14,673 nucleotides of DNA. Origin: JADKIH01 sp031367345. Lineage in GTDB: Bacteria; Bacteroidota; Bacteroidia; AKYH767-A; 2013-40CM-41-45. The notes under the pieces are model-generated. The model searched no databases. It saw only the letters and a list, made by a program, of their open reading frames with translations, and was not told where the DNA came from. The DNA lies in NCBI GenBank assembly GCA_031367345.1, contig JANLPR010000152.1, forward strand, positions 1-14,673, written 5' to 3'. A program made the position numbers and the translations under genes. Shown here piece by piece: positions 7,601-14,673 of the stretch; the first letter of the stretch is position 1, and every line of letters begins with the position of its first letter.

Positions 7601-8245
7601 GTATCGCTCAGTCTTTTTTGCCTGCGATTCCAGCTGTTTCATATTCCGCTCGATCTCGAATAAAAGATCATCAACACGTTTAAGGTCGGTGTCGGTGTCT
7701 TCTAGTTTTTGAAGCGTTTGTTTTTTACGGATCTTGTATTTAGAAATACCTGCGGCTTCTTCCAATAGATTTTTGATCGCATTATTTTTGTCGTTCAAGA
7801 TCTCATCAACCATTTTCAATTCAATGATAGCATAGCTATCAGATCCAATACCGGTATCAAGGAATAAGTCAGTGATGTCTTTTAATCGACAGTTAACATT
7901 ATTCAATAAATATTCGCTATCGCCTGAGCGATACAAGCGACGAGTGATAGTAACCGTGCTATATTCGGTAGGGAGAATATTTTTAGTGTTCTCAAAAGAC
8001 AACGATACTTCGGCAAGCGAAGCAGGTTTACGATTTTTATTTCCGTTGAAGATGATGTTTTCCATCTTTTCAGAGCGAAGCATTCGAGTTTTCTGTTCAC
8101 CCAATACCCAACGAATAGCATCGACAACATTCGATTTACCACTGCCATTCGGTCCAACGATTGAAGTAACACCTTTATCGAAGTGAATGATGACTTTGTC
8201 TCCAAAACTTTTGAAGCCTTTAATTTCTAAACTGGTTAAGCGCAT
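4688..8245 (-). CDS. smc: Chromosome segregation protein SMC
   Basis: A complete 1185-residue SMC ATPase, the usual length for bacterial SMC. In the cell it forms a ring-shaped dimer, normally with ScpA and ScpB, that organises and helps segregate the chromosome. The N-terminal head has Walker A GPNGSGKS (31-38) and the R-loop region MLRSEK (55-60). Coiled coil runs from about 170 to 500 and from 672 to 985. The hinge spans about 503-670, from GYPESLRYL to a Gly-rich end, SLSGGSVGLFDGKRIG. The C-terminal head has the ABC signature LSGGEK (1091-1096), Walker B FCIFDE (1115-1120), the D-loop region and ITH (1149-1151). In the Q-loop region, where SMC proteins usually read SIIGQG, this one has AIIELKM (139-145) and so no Gln. 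The start MRLTSLEIKGFKSF is the expected SMC N-terminus. scpA and scpB are not next to it. Confidence 0.98.
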   Translation of the reverse strand: MRLTSLEIKGFKSFGDKVIIHFDKGVTSIVGPNGSGKSNVVDAIRWVLGEQKTRMLRSEKMENIIFNGNKNRKPASLAEVSLSFENTKNILPTEYSTVTITRRLYRSGDSEYLLNNVNCRLKDITDLFLDTGIGSDSYAIIELKMVDEILNDKNNAIKNLLEEAAGISKYKIRKKQTLQKLEDTDTDLKRVDDLLFEIERNMKQLESQAKKTERYYKLKELYKELSTELALFTISGSKKTFDELQSQEAKQQEEKVMYDTQLDTNEAELQHIKLISLDKEKELSESQKILNDKIAFIRQHENDKKVSNEKLTHLRDKESSLSNQLTNDKTNLISTQDHLKQIDESRFNEEILLEELQNQLLELKATLDGTRSGHDQMKSDIHRMTSEAQGLQVSMHESEKSLAVTQTKKESLQKEIDRLSSDTTGKEVEHDDLHAKAESSKTLKDEKEKGLTDLLQNEENLANDIIRYDEELKKYTEEVISEGRKLDAKQNEFNLTKSLVENLEGYPESLRYLRKNSPSASRAPLFSEILNCQAEYKSAIENYLDPYMNYFVIDNIEEASRAVNLLSEASKGRANFFILKNFEGTENNPSDSLQDCIPALSIVDVEEKYHSLCNYLLRNVYVVIDNQDRTPFLQQDNSGKSFISKNGKYCRTRHSLSGGSVGLFDGKRIGRAKQLETLSQEIGSLTSELEKTKSNRDQLQNKFQTAKQNKERLTSDKNRLQQDANKATHEFSSLKNKAEHLFTTIENNKKIIEGLYVQLHAIDDTLQQNNLSFQEHIVQLRSQHDDISGQLTNLQASFNQLTETMNVQSAGYNQHHIHLIQQQNKIANIIRDHTYKTSLQETLNKNIVTNSEELENVQGRIKELLDSSTDFDAQLLELYIEKEVLDQTVSVIEGDYFKSRGVIDELEGKIRTIRHQREQCDQLGQALKDKTMELKIQLNSLKERLSVEFNIEINEILDKDPNPEYKEDELKEKVSKQKGQLDNYGPINPMAVEAYTEINERYTFIISQKEDLAKAKESLLKTIEEIEITARENFMTAFTMIRENFIKVFRSLFTQDDDCDLILMDPSNPTESDVQIIAKPKGKRPLSISQLSGGEKTLTATALLFGIYLLKPAPFCIFDEVDAPLDDMNIDKFNNIIRKFSKESQFIVITHNKRTMAATDIMYGITMIEQGVTQVVPVDMTEMVG

Positions 8246-8274
8246 AAAAAATAGTTTGATCTGTGAATAACGTG

Positions 8275-8304
8275 CAAAAATAACTTATTTACTTAGCATC
8301 AAAA
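8275..8304 (-). promoter_or_regulatory. Promoter candidate for smc
   Basis: On the - strand, TATTTTTG (8275-8282) matches the Bacteroidota -7 box TAnnTTTG perfectly. A TTTTG (8300-8304) lies 17 nt upstream, slightly closer than the usual 19-20 nt. Transcription would start about 25 nt before the smc ATG. The short spacer lowers confidence. Confidence 0.5.
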
Positions 8305-8603
8305 GAATTGTTAATAACTCAGGAATCTTGTGAATTGCATTCAAGGGAATGCCGATGTTGGTTAAAAGTTGGAATGGAAAAAGTAGAGCACTAATCATGA
8401 CTTCTTAATGACATTATCTTGGGATAATCTCAGGAAATTTCAGAACAATTATTTTTTCTGAGTTGCAGATTTCAGATAAGATTTGGCGACCATACCAAGA
8501 ATTAATGATTAAATAATTAATAAAAGGTCGGGAAGAAGGAGTAAAACTTCTGCTTAAATAGTAAATAGGTTCTGTTTCAGTATATTGTGCGTTGGTAAAA
8601 ATG
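8305..8603. other. Non-coding part of the divergent smc / receptor spacer
   Basis: No gene is supported. A 69-codon open frame on the - strand (8414-8623) lacks protein character and crosses the receptor promoter candidate. A small hairpin (GCATTC, AAGG loop, GAATGC at 8337-8352) and a strongly AT-rich stretch around 8500-8525 are visible. Nothing resembles a tRNA, a riboswitch or a terminator. It may hold regulatory sites for either divergent gene, but none is recognisable. Confidence 0.5.
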
Positions 8604-8635
8604 TTTTGCTTTCTAACGTTCAATTTATACTTTTA
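8604..8635 (+). promoter_or_regulatory. Bacteroidota-type promoter candidate for the receptor operon
   Basis: TTTTG at 8604-8608 is followed, after 19 nt, by TACTTTTA at 8628-8635, which matches TAnnTTTG in 7 of 8 positions. The predicted start near 8642 leaves a leader of roughly 35 nt before the ATG at 8678. Spacing and position are close to ideal for this phylum. Confidence 0.65.
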
Positions 8636-8677
8636 CCACCCACATTAACGAAATATTAACAAAATCCAACTATTCAT

Positions 8678-11600
8678 ATGGGACGAAAGTTATACCAATC
8701 ACTCGTCGTACTTCTACTGTTAGGTTTCACTGTCAATGCACAGACAGGTGAAATACGCGGTAAAGTCATCGAAAAAGAAAACAAAATGGGCGCAGCCTTT
8801 GCGACCGTTACTGCTTTGATGAATAACAGTATTGTACAAGGTGCTGTTACCGACATAGACGGTAATTACGTGATCAAGCCGTTGAATCCGGGCAAGTACG
8901 ATGTTCAGGTTACCTCAGTAGGTTTCCAGCCTGCAAAAAAAGTAGGTGTGATCGTTTCCGTCGATAAGGCGTCATACGCTGATATTGAAATAGGAAAAGG
9001 TATTGATTTGGTAACAGTAGAGATCACTGAATACAAAGTTCCATTAATCGATAAAGGGAGTCCGGCTACGCAAGTAACCATCGACCGCGATCAAATTGCA
9101 CAAGCGCCAACACGTGATGTTAATTCGATTGCCTCAACAAGTGCCGGAGTTTTTCAAAAAGACGATGGCGGCGAATTGAATATTCGTGGTTCACGTTCTG
9201 ATGCGACTTCTTATTATGTAGATGGTATAAAAGTACGTGGTGGAGTAGGAATTTCTCAAAAAGGTACAGAGCAGATTACAGTGATTACCGGTGGAGTTCC
9301 GGCACAATATGGAGATGCAACAGGCGGTATCATTAGTGTAACAACTCGCGGCCCTTCGAAGGAATGGGCTGGTGGTGTTGAATTTGCTACCTCTAAGCTA
9401 TTAGATTCGTATGGTTATAATTTAGCATCATTCGATCTTTCCGGTCCATTGTTCTCTTCAAAAGATTCTACGAAGAAAAATGAATCTGCTCTTGCAGGAT
9501 TCTTTTTAGCAGGCGAATATCAATACGACAAAGATCCTTCACCTCCGGGAATTGATGTGTACAAAGTTAAAGATGAAATTCTAGACAATATTCGTAAAAG
9601 TCCGCTGGTAAGAGCTCCGGGTGGTTTCAATTATATCAGCCGTGCAAATTATTTTACGGAAGATAGTTTAACGAAACAAAAATATCGTGAGAATGTGTCG
9701 GCAGATGCCTTCCGTCTAAATGCAAAATTCGAAGTTCGTCCGGCGAAAAATATTGTGCTAACGCTTGGTGGGTCTATTGAACGTACAAAGTCGAACGACT
9801 ATATTGGCATTTACTCGCTGATGAATTATGATCAAAATCCGCAGACAACAGAAACCAATTGGAGAGCATTTGCCAAATTGACACAGCGTTTTGTGAATGA
9901 GTCGAAAGAAAGATCGTCGTCTGTATTAAAGAATGCATACTATTCAATTCAGGTAGATTATTCAAAAAATAATTCGATCACTCAAAGTCCGATTCATAAG
10001 GAAAATGCATTCGAATATGGATTCATCGGAACGTTTAAGACATACTCAGTTCCATTTAGCATTTTAAATGCAAATGGAGACTACGAGCAAATTGCAAATT
10101 TCGATACAGCGGTAGTTTATACACCAGGAGCTCAGAATCCAAATACTTCTAATTACACTTCTCAATATTATGCATTAACTGATCCTTATGGAACATTCGG
10201 TTTTACAGATAACCTTACTAACATTCAGCTAGGTGGTGGACTGTTAAATGGTGATAATAGAAATGCATTAACGACGTATGGTTTGTGGGCTCAACCGGGA
10301 CGGATTCGTTCAGGATATAATATGAGCGACAACAGCCAAATTCGTGTGAGTACAAATGGTTCTGTCGATATCAAAAATCACAACATCATTGTTGGATTGG
10401 AATATGAGCAAAGAACTGACCGTTCTTATAGTGTAAGCGCAAACAATCTTTGGTTGATAATGCGTCAGTTAGGAAATCAGAAACTTTCCGGTGTAGATCC
10501 AACATCTGCACAAGTGAGTCAAATTATTGTGAACGGATCACCGGCAAATTTGATTACGTATTCTCGGGCTAATTATGTAGCCACAGGATCTAAAACGTTT
10601 TTCGAAAACATTCGTGAATCACTTGGATTAAATAAATGGGATACAGTTCAAACAGATGCTTACAATCCTTCTACATATAATTTAGGAATGTTCTCTGCCG
10701 ATGAATTATTGAACAGTGGAAATTCACTCGTTAATTATTATGGATATGATTACACCGGTAAATTAGATAATTCCAGCTATTTGAATAGCTGGAATTTGAA
10801 TAGCTTCTATGTAGATAAGAATAACGACAATAATTTTATTCGTAAAGTAGATGCCTTCCGACCAAATTACATTGCCGGTTACATCTCTGATAAATTTCAA
10901 TTCAACGATATCATCTTTAACATAGGTGTTCGTATTGATCGTTTCGATGCCAATCAAAAAGTATTACGTGATCCATATTCTATTTATGAAATCCGTAGTG
11001 CATCAGATGGTGCAGTACTATCATCAATGCCAAATACAATTATTCCATCGAATATTGGTGGCGATTACAAAGTGTATGTGAACAATAGCGCGAACCCAAC
11101 AAGTGTAGTAGGTTATCGTAATGGCGACATTTGGTACAATAAGCAAGGAGTTGAAATTAAAGATCTTTCAGCATTAGTAGTAAATGGAACTGGTGGTATT
11201 CAACCATTTTTCTCTAACTACGATGACGTAAAAAACAACACTGTAAATGTAAATGCATTCTCAGATTATACACCGCAGGTAAATGTAATGCCTCGTATTG
11301 CATTTTCATTCCCAATTTCTGATGAGGCATATTTCGCAGCTCATTATGATATCTTAACGCAACGTCCACAGAGCACTAATTTAATTCGTTTTAATCCGAT
11401 CACTTATTTGAACTGGGCGCAAGGAAATGGAGGAACATTTAGCAATCCGAATTTGAAACCGGAGAGTACGACAGATTATGAGATAAACTTCCAACAAAAA
11501 GTTTCTCGTAGTTCTGCTTTTTCAATCTCTGCCTTTTACAAAGAGCTTAGAAACATGGTTCAGATTATCAACTTAGAATATGCATTCCCTATTAAATATT

Positions 11601-12367
11601 CTACCTATGGTAATATTGACTTTGGTACAGTAAAAGGGTTGTCGTTTGCTTACGATCTTCGTCGTACGAATAACATCCGTATGAATTTGAGTTATACGCT
11701 TTCTTTTGCTGATGGTACAGGATCCGATCCAAATACAAGCTCGGGGATTTTATCACAAGCAGGCCAAACAAACCTGAAGGAAATTAAGCCATTAAGTTTT
11801 GATCAGCGCCATACGCTTGTAGCTTCAATTGATTTCCGTTATGGAAAAGGAAAAGATTATTCAGGACCAATTTGGTTTAACAAACAAGTATTCTCCAATG
11901 CAGGACTGAATTTAGTAGTCCGTGCAGGATCAGGAACGCCATATACACGTAAGTCGAACATTACTCCTGAAGCAGATTTTACGACTACTGCAAACAGCAG
12001 AGCAGTAATTGCAGGATCACTAAACGGTTCTCGCTTGCCATGGTCATTTAAGATTGATGGAAAAATTGACAAAGACTTTGAGATTGGAATTGGGAAGAAT
12101 AAAAAAGGAGATGCACGTAAACCACTTTATGCGAATGTTTATCTGCAGGTGTTAAATGTGTTGAATACATTAAACGTTTCAAGTGTGTATTCAGCAACAG
12201 GAAGTCCAAGCGATGATGGATATATTACATCTCCCGGAGCACAAACAACAATTGCCAATCAGGTAAGTTCTCAAGCTTACATCGATCTTTACCATGCAGC
12301 GGTGAATAATCCATCCAACTATCAGTTGCCACGTCGTATTCACTTAGGTATTCAGTTAAATTTCTAA
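8678..12367 (+). CDS. TonB-dependent outer-membrane receptor with CarboxypepD_reg-like domain
   Basis: The protein has 1229 residues. The signal peptide is MGRKLYQSLVVLLLLGFTVN then A|Q (cleavage after residue 21). Residues 24-105 form a carboxypeptidase-regulatory-like domain (GEIRGKVIEKEN, AVTDIDGNYVIKPLNPGKYD, VTSVGFQ), typical of Bacteroidota receptors. The plug at about 125-230 has LNIRGSRSDATSYYVDGIKV and GGVPAQYGDATGGIISVTTRG. The rest is a large beta-barrel ending in IQLNF with a terminal Phe, as in outer-membrane proteins. These receptors use TonB/ExbBD energy to import large or scarce ligands. It lacks the SusC-style plug wording and the next gene does not look like SusD, so the glycan-uptake label is not justified. 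The substrate is unknown. The ATG at 8678 is supported by the signal peptide and the promoter spacing. The next gene starts 21 bp after the stop, so the two are probably co-transcribed. Confidence 0.95.
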   Translation: MGRKLYQSLVVLLLLGFTVNAQTGEIRGKVIEKENKMGAAFATVTALMNNSIVQGAVTDIDGNYVIKPLNPGKYDVQVTSVGFQPAKKVGVIVSVDKASYADIEIGKGIDLVTVEITEYKVPLIDKGSPATQVTIDRDQIAQAPTRDVNSIASTSAGVFQKDDGGELNIRGSRSDATSYYVDGIKVRGGVGISQKGTEQITVITGGVPAQYGDATGGIISVTTRGPSKEWAGGVEFATSKLLDSYGYNLASFDLSGPLFSSKDSTKKNESALAGFFLAGEYQYDKDPSPPGIDVYKVKDEILDNIRKSPLVRAPGGFNYISRANYFTEDSLTKQKYRENVSADAFRLNAKFEVRPAKNIVLTLGGSIERTKSNDYIGIYSLMNYDQNPQTTETNWRAFAKLTQRFVNESKERSSSVLKNAYYSIQVDYSKNNSITQSPIHKENAFEYGFIGTFKTYSVPFSILNANGDYEQIANFDTAVVYTPGAQNPNTSNYTSQYYALTDPYGTFGFTDNLTNIQLGGGLLNGDNRNALTTYGLWAQPGRIRSGYNMSDNSQIRVSTNGSVDIKNHNIIVGLEYEQRTDRSYSVSANNLWLIMRQLGNQKLSGVDPTSAQVSQIIVNGSPANLITYSRANYVATGSKTFFENIRESLGLNKWDTVQTDAYNPSTYNLGMFSADELLNSGNSLVNYYGYDYTGKLDNSSYLNSWNLNSFYVDKNNDNNFIRKVDAFRPNYIAGYISDKFQFNDIIFNIGVRIDRFDANQKVLRDPYSIYEIRSASDGAVLSSMPNTIIPSNIGGDYKVYVNNSANPTSVVGYRNGDIWYNKQGVEIKDLSALVVNGTGGIQPFFSNYDDVKNNTVNVNAFSDYTPQVNVMPRIAFSFPISDEAYFAAHYDILTQRPQSTNLIRFNPITYLNWAQGNGGTFSNPNLKPESTTDYEINFQQKVSRSSAFSISAFYKELRNMVQIINLEYAFPIKYSTYGNIDFGTVKGLSFAYDLRRTNNIRMNLSYTLSFADGTGSDPNTSSGILSQAGQTNLKEIKPLSFDQRHTLVASIDFRYGKGKDYSGPIWFNKQVFSNAGLNLVVRAGSGTPYTRKSNITPEADFTTTANSRAVIAGSLNGSRLPWSFKIDGKIDKDFEIGIGKNKKGDARKPLYANVYLQVLNVLNTLNVSSVYSATGSPSDDGYITSPGAQTTIANQVSSQAYIDLYHAAVNNPSNYQLPRRIHLGIQLNF
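10769..10796 (+). repeat. 12-bp perfect inverted repeat inside the receptor gene
   Basis: The arms at 10769-10780 and 10785-10796 (AATTCCAGCTAT and its complement) enclose a 4-nt loop, TTGA. An 11-bp direct repeat, TTTGAATAGCT, overlaps it at 10780-10790 and 10795-10805. It encodes part of SYLNSWNLNSFY in the barrel. No T-run follows, so it is not an intrinsic terminator. Confidence 0.7.
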
Positions 12368-12388
12368 TTTGTAAATCACTTCTAACTA

Positions 12389-14673
12389 ATGAAAAGATAT
12401 ATATATACCGCCTTTATTTTCCTGAGTTGTGCAGGAAGTATAACTGCCAAGGAAAACGTTCACACGCAACGTTACGCCGGACCGCAGCTTGGCAACCAAA
12501 CGCTTTCAGGTTGTGCGCCTTCAAAATCGCGCGTAGATCTTGACATCAACAATGTACGTTGTCCAATTTGGATCAATGGTGATATGTGGTGGGATCTTTC
12601 GGGAAACGCTTTGTATGAAATTCCACTAGGGTCTGGTAAACATTCGTTGTTTGCAGGAGCAATTTGGATCGGTGGAAAAGAAGCAGGTTCTCAAAACCTA
12701 AAAGTAGCAGCTCAAACATACCGTCAATCAGGAAGTGATTTCTGGCCTGGACCAATTGATAAAGTTACTACAGACATTACACCCGATCAGTGTATTAAAT
12801 GGGATAAACATTTCAAGATCACTTTTGCAGAAGTAAAAGAATTTCACAGAAGTTTCCAAGGAGAAAATCCGGATTTAAATTATCCGGTTCCTGATATCAT
12901 CAAGAACTGGCCGGCAAATGGTGATTCTTTATTTAATCAGGAAAAAATTCTTGCTCCATTCTACGATAAAAATGGTGATGGATTTTATGACTATACAGCT
13001 GGTGATTATCCACGTTACAATATAGACGGTGATTTAGATGCTTGTGATAAAAGTTTATTGTTAGGTGACCAAACGATTTGGTGGGTATTTAATGATGTGG
13101 GTAACATTCATGGAGAAACAGCAAGTCAGTTTCCGGTAAAAGTTGAAATTCAAGCGCAAGCTTTTGGTTTTAATACAAACGATGAGATTAACAACATGAC
13201 GTTCTATCGTTATAAAATTACCAATCGTGCTACCACAGATTTGAATGAAACCTATTTTGGTGCATGGGTAGATCCGGATCTTGGAAACTATTTAGATGAT
13301 TATGTTGGTTGTGATGTTGAAAGAGGATTAGGTTTCTGTTATAACGGAGATGCTGATGATGATGGAGCTTTAGGTTATGGGTTAAATCCGCCTGCAGTAG
13401 GAGTGGATTTCTTTGAAGGACCACTAGCCGATTCTGCAGATGGAAAAGACAATAACAGAAATGGAATTGTAGATGAGCCCGGCGAACAGATCATTATGTC
13501 GAAGTTCGTTTATTACAATAACGATAATACAAAATTTGGAAATCCAAATGGTGCTCCCGAGTATTACAATTACTTAAGAGGAATCTGGAGAGATAATTCT
13601 CCGCTTGTTTATGGAGGAAATGGTTATCAGACTGCCGGTGCAGACTCTTGCGATTTCATGTTTCCCGGAACTTCCGATCCGTTAAATTTTGGAACTCACG
13701 GCACAACGCCTCCATTTATATGGACAGAGTCGCAGCCACTAGGACCTAACAGTGTTCCGAATGACCCTAGCGATCGTCGTTTCTTACAGAGTGCCGGGCC
13801 GTTTACATTAAAGCCTGGAGCGATCAATTATATAACAACAGGAGTAGTTTGGGCACGTACTTCTTCAGGAGGGCCAGAGGCATCGGTAAAATTATTGAAG
13901 TTAGCCGATGTGAAAGCACAGAATTTATTTGAGTCTTGTTTCAAAGTAATCAACGGACCATCAGCTCCACTTTTATCAATTCGTGAATTGGATAAAGAAT
14001 TGATTTTATCGATTACGAATCCTGATGGCTCTAATAATAGAAAAGAAGATTACATAGAGAAAGACATAAACATTCCTGCAGATCCTGCAGCGATCTTCCG
14101 TTTTGAAGGATACAAAGTATATCAGGTAAAAGACCCTTCAATTACAGTTAACGATCTTTTGAACGCTGATAAAGCACGTCTGGTATTTCAATGTGATTTG
14201 AAAAATGGAGTAAGTCAGATCGTAAATAAAGTATTGGATGGAAACTTAAATTCATTCGTTCCTACAGAAATGGTTTACGGAGCAGATGCAGGTTTACGTC
14301 ATACCGTTCGATTAACAACAGATGCTTTTGCTACAGGCGATCCGAAATTGGTGAATCATAAAACATATTATTACATGGCCGTTGCTTATGCCTTTGATGG
14401 AGTAGCAGACGTATTTAATCCAGGTGATCCACCGGGACCCGGAATATATGGCTCACCATATTACCAAAGCCGTCAAAATGCTTCTGGTTCTGCGATAAAT
14501 ATTACGACAGGTATTCCTCATATTTCTGCTCCGGAACAAAACGGTTTAGAATTGGGAGCGTCTTATGGCGATGGTCCGGAGATAACACGTTATACAGGTC
14601 AAGGTAATGGTTACTCTACAGGAAGTGGTCGCGCAACATTAGATATTCGTCAAGACCAAATTGATAATATTTT
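12389..14673 (+). CDS. Large secreted protein with calcium-loop-like and Fn3-like segments (3' end outside window)
   Basis: The frame is open from the ATG at 12389 to the window edge, giving 761 complete codons. It begins with a signal peptide (MKRYIYTAFIFLSCAGSITA). It continues with the stretch NNVRCPIWINGDMWWDL, then LFAGAIWIGGKEAG and AAQTYRQSGSDFWPGP, wording I recall from large unnamed secreted proteins of Bacteroidota. Asp-rich loops that could bind calcium occur at 193 (DKNGDGFYD), 321 (DADDDGALG) and 351 (DGKDNNRNGIVDE). Residues about 523-675 look Fn3-like: SAPLLSI, then FEGYKVYQV, and near the end NHKTYYYMAVAYAF. The C-terminus is unseen, so a T9SS tail, common in such proteins, can be neither confirmed nor excluded. 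It sits 21 bp after the receptor gene in the same direction and is probably its operon partner, perhaps a surface binding protein; that role is inferred only from position. Confidence 0.88.
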   Translation, partial: MKRYIYTAFIFLSCAGSITAKENVHTQRYAGPQLGNQTLSGCAPSKSRVDLDINNVRCPIWINGDMWWDLSGNALYEIPLGSGKHSLFAGAIWIGGKEAGSQNLKVAAQTYRQSGSDFWPGPIDKVTTDITPDQCIKWDKHFKITFAEVKEFHRSFQGENPDLNYPVPDIIKNWPANGDSLFNQEKILAPFYDKNGDGFYDYTAGDYPRYNIDGDLDACDKSLLLGDQTIWWVFNDVGNIHGETASQFPVKVEIQAQAFGFNTNDEINNMTFYRYKITNRATTDLNETYFGAWVDPDLGNYLDDYVGCDVERGLGFCYNGDADDDGALGYGLNPPAVGVDFFEGPLADSADGKDNNRNGIVDEPGEQIIMSKFVYYNNDNTKFGNPNGAPEYYNYLRGIWRDNSPLVYGGNGYQTAGADSCDFMFPGTSDPLNFGTHGTTPPFIWTESQPLGPNSVPNDPSDRRFLQSAGPFTLKPGAINYITTGVVWARTSSGGPEASVKLLKLADVKAQNLFESCFKVINGPSAPLLSIRELDKELILSITNPDGSNNRKEDYIEKDINIPADPAAIFRFEGYKVYQVKDPSITVNDLLNADKARLVFQCDLKNGVSQIVNKVLDGNLNSFVPTEMVYGADAGLRHTVRLTTDAFATGDPKLVNHKTYYYMAVAYAFDGVADVFNPGDPPGPGIYGSPYYQSRQNASGSAINITTGIPHISAPEQNGLELGASYGDGPEITRYTGQGNGYSTGSGRATLDIRQDQIDNI

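Noticed and set aside
8414..8623. 69-codon open frame on the - strand in the divergent spacer
   Set aside because: It overlaps the promoter candidate of the receptor gene, is AT-rich throughout and shows no recognisable protein features.
8678..12367. SusC annotation for the receptor
   Set aside because: The plug lacks the SusC-type wording and the downstream gene is not SusD-like, so only the general TonB-dependent receptor call is supported.

Overview
The window reads as chromosomal DNA from a member of the Bacteroidota. Four things point there: a type IX secretion (T9SS, Por secretion) C-terminal sorting domain on the first protein; SprB-type adhesin repeats; a 1229-residue TonB-dependent receptor with an N-terminal carboxypeptidase-regulatory-like domain; and promoter candidates of the Bacteroidota form (TTG, a spacer of about 19-20 nt, then TAnnTTTG). 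Strong Shine-Dalgarno sequences are absent before the starts, as is usual in that phylum. The species cannot be named from the sequence.

Layout. (1) 1-2721, + strand: the 3' part of a very repetitive secreted adhesin, with SprB-like tandem repeats, then five PKD-like repeats, then a T9SS type A sorting domain. A strong intrinsic terminator follows at 2742-2779. (2) 2917-4155, + strand: a 412-residue secreted protein with a signal peptide and two C-terminal dockerin/EF-hand-like calcium loops, behind its own promoter candidate. (3) 4156-4687: the gap between two convergent genes. It holds three blocks of degenerate heptanucleotide repeats. The left block is inverted relative to the two right blocks, so the gap forms a large inverted structure, and a 74-bp segment bounded by 11-bp inverted repeats lies inside it. 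(4) 4688-8245, - strand: a complete smc gene (chromosome segregation ATPase) with an altered Q-loop region. (5) 8246-8677: a divergent spacer with a promoter candidate for each side. (6) 8678-12367 and 12389-14673 (runs off the window), + strand: a TonB-dependent receptor followed 21 bp later by a large secreted protein with calcium-loop-like and Fn3-like segments. The two are probably one operon.

How the genes fit together. Apart from smc, every gene encodes an envelope or exported protein: an adhesin exported by T9SS, a dockerin-like secreted protein, an outer-membrane active transporter, and a secreted partner. The receptor and the following protein may act as a surface uptake or binding pair, but no substrate can be read from the sequence. 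No complete new defence, mobile or RNA-based system was seen. The least explained structure is the heptanucleotide repeat array at 4194-4686. The unnamed receptor-plus-secreted-protein pair and the smc Q-loop variant come next.
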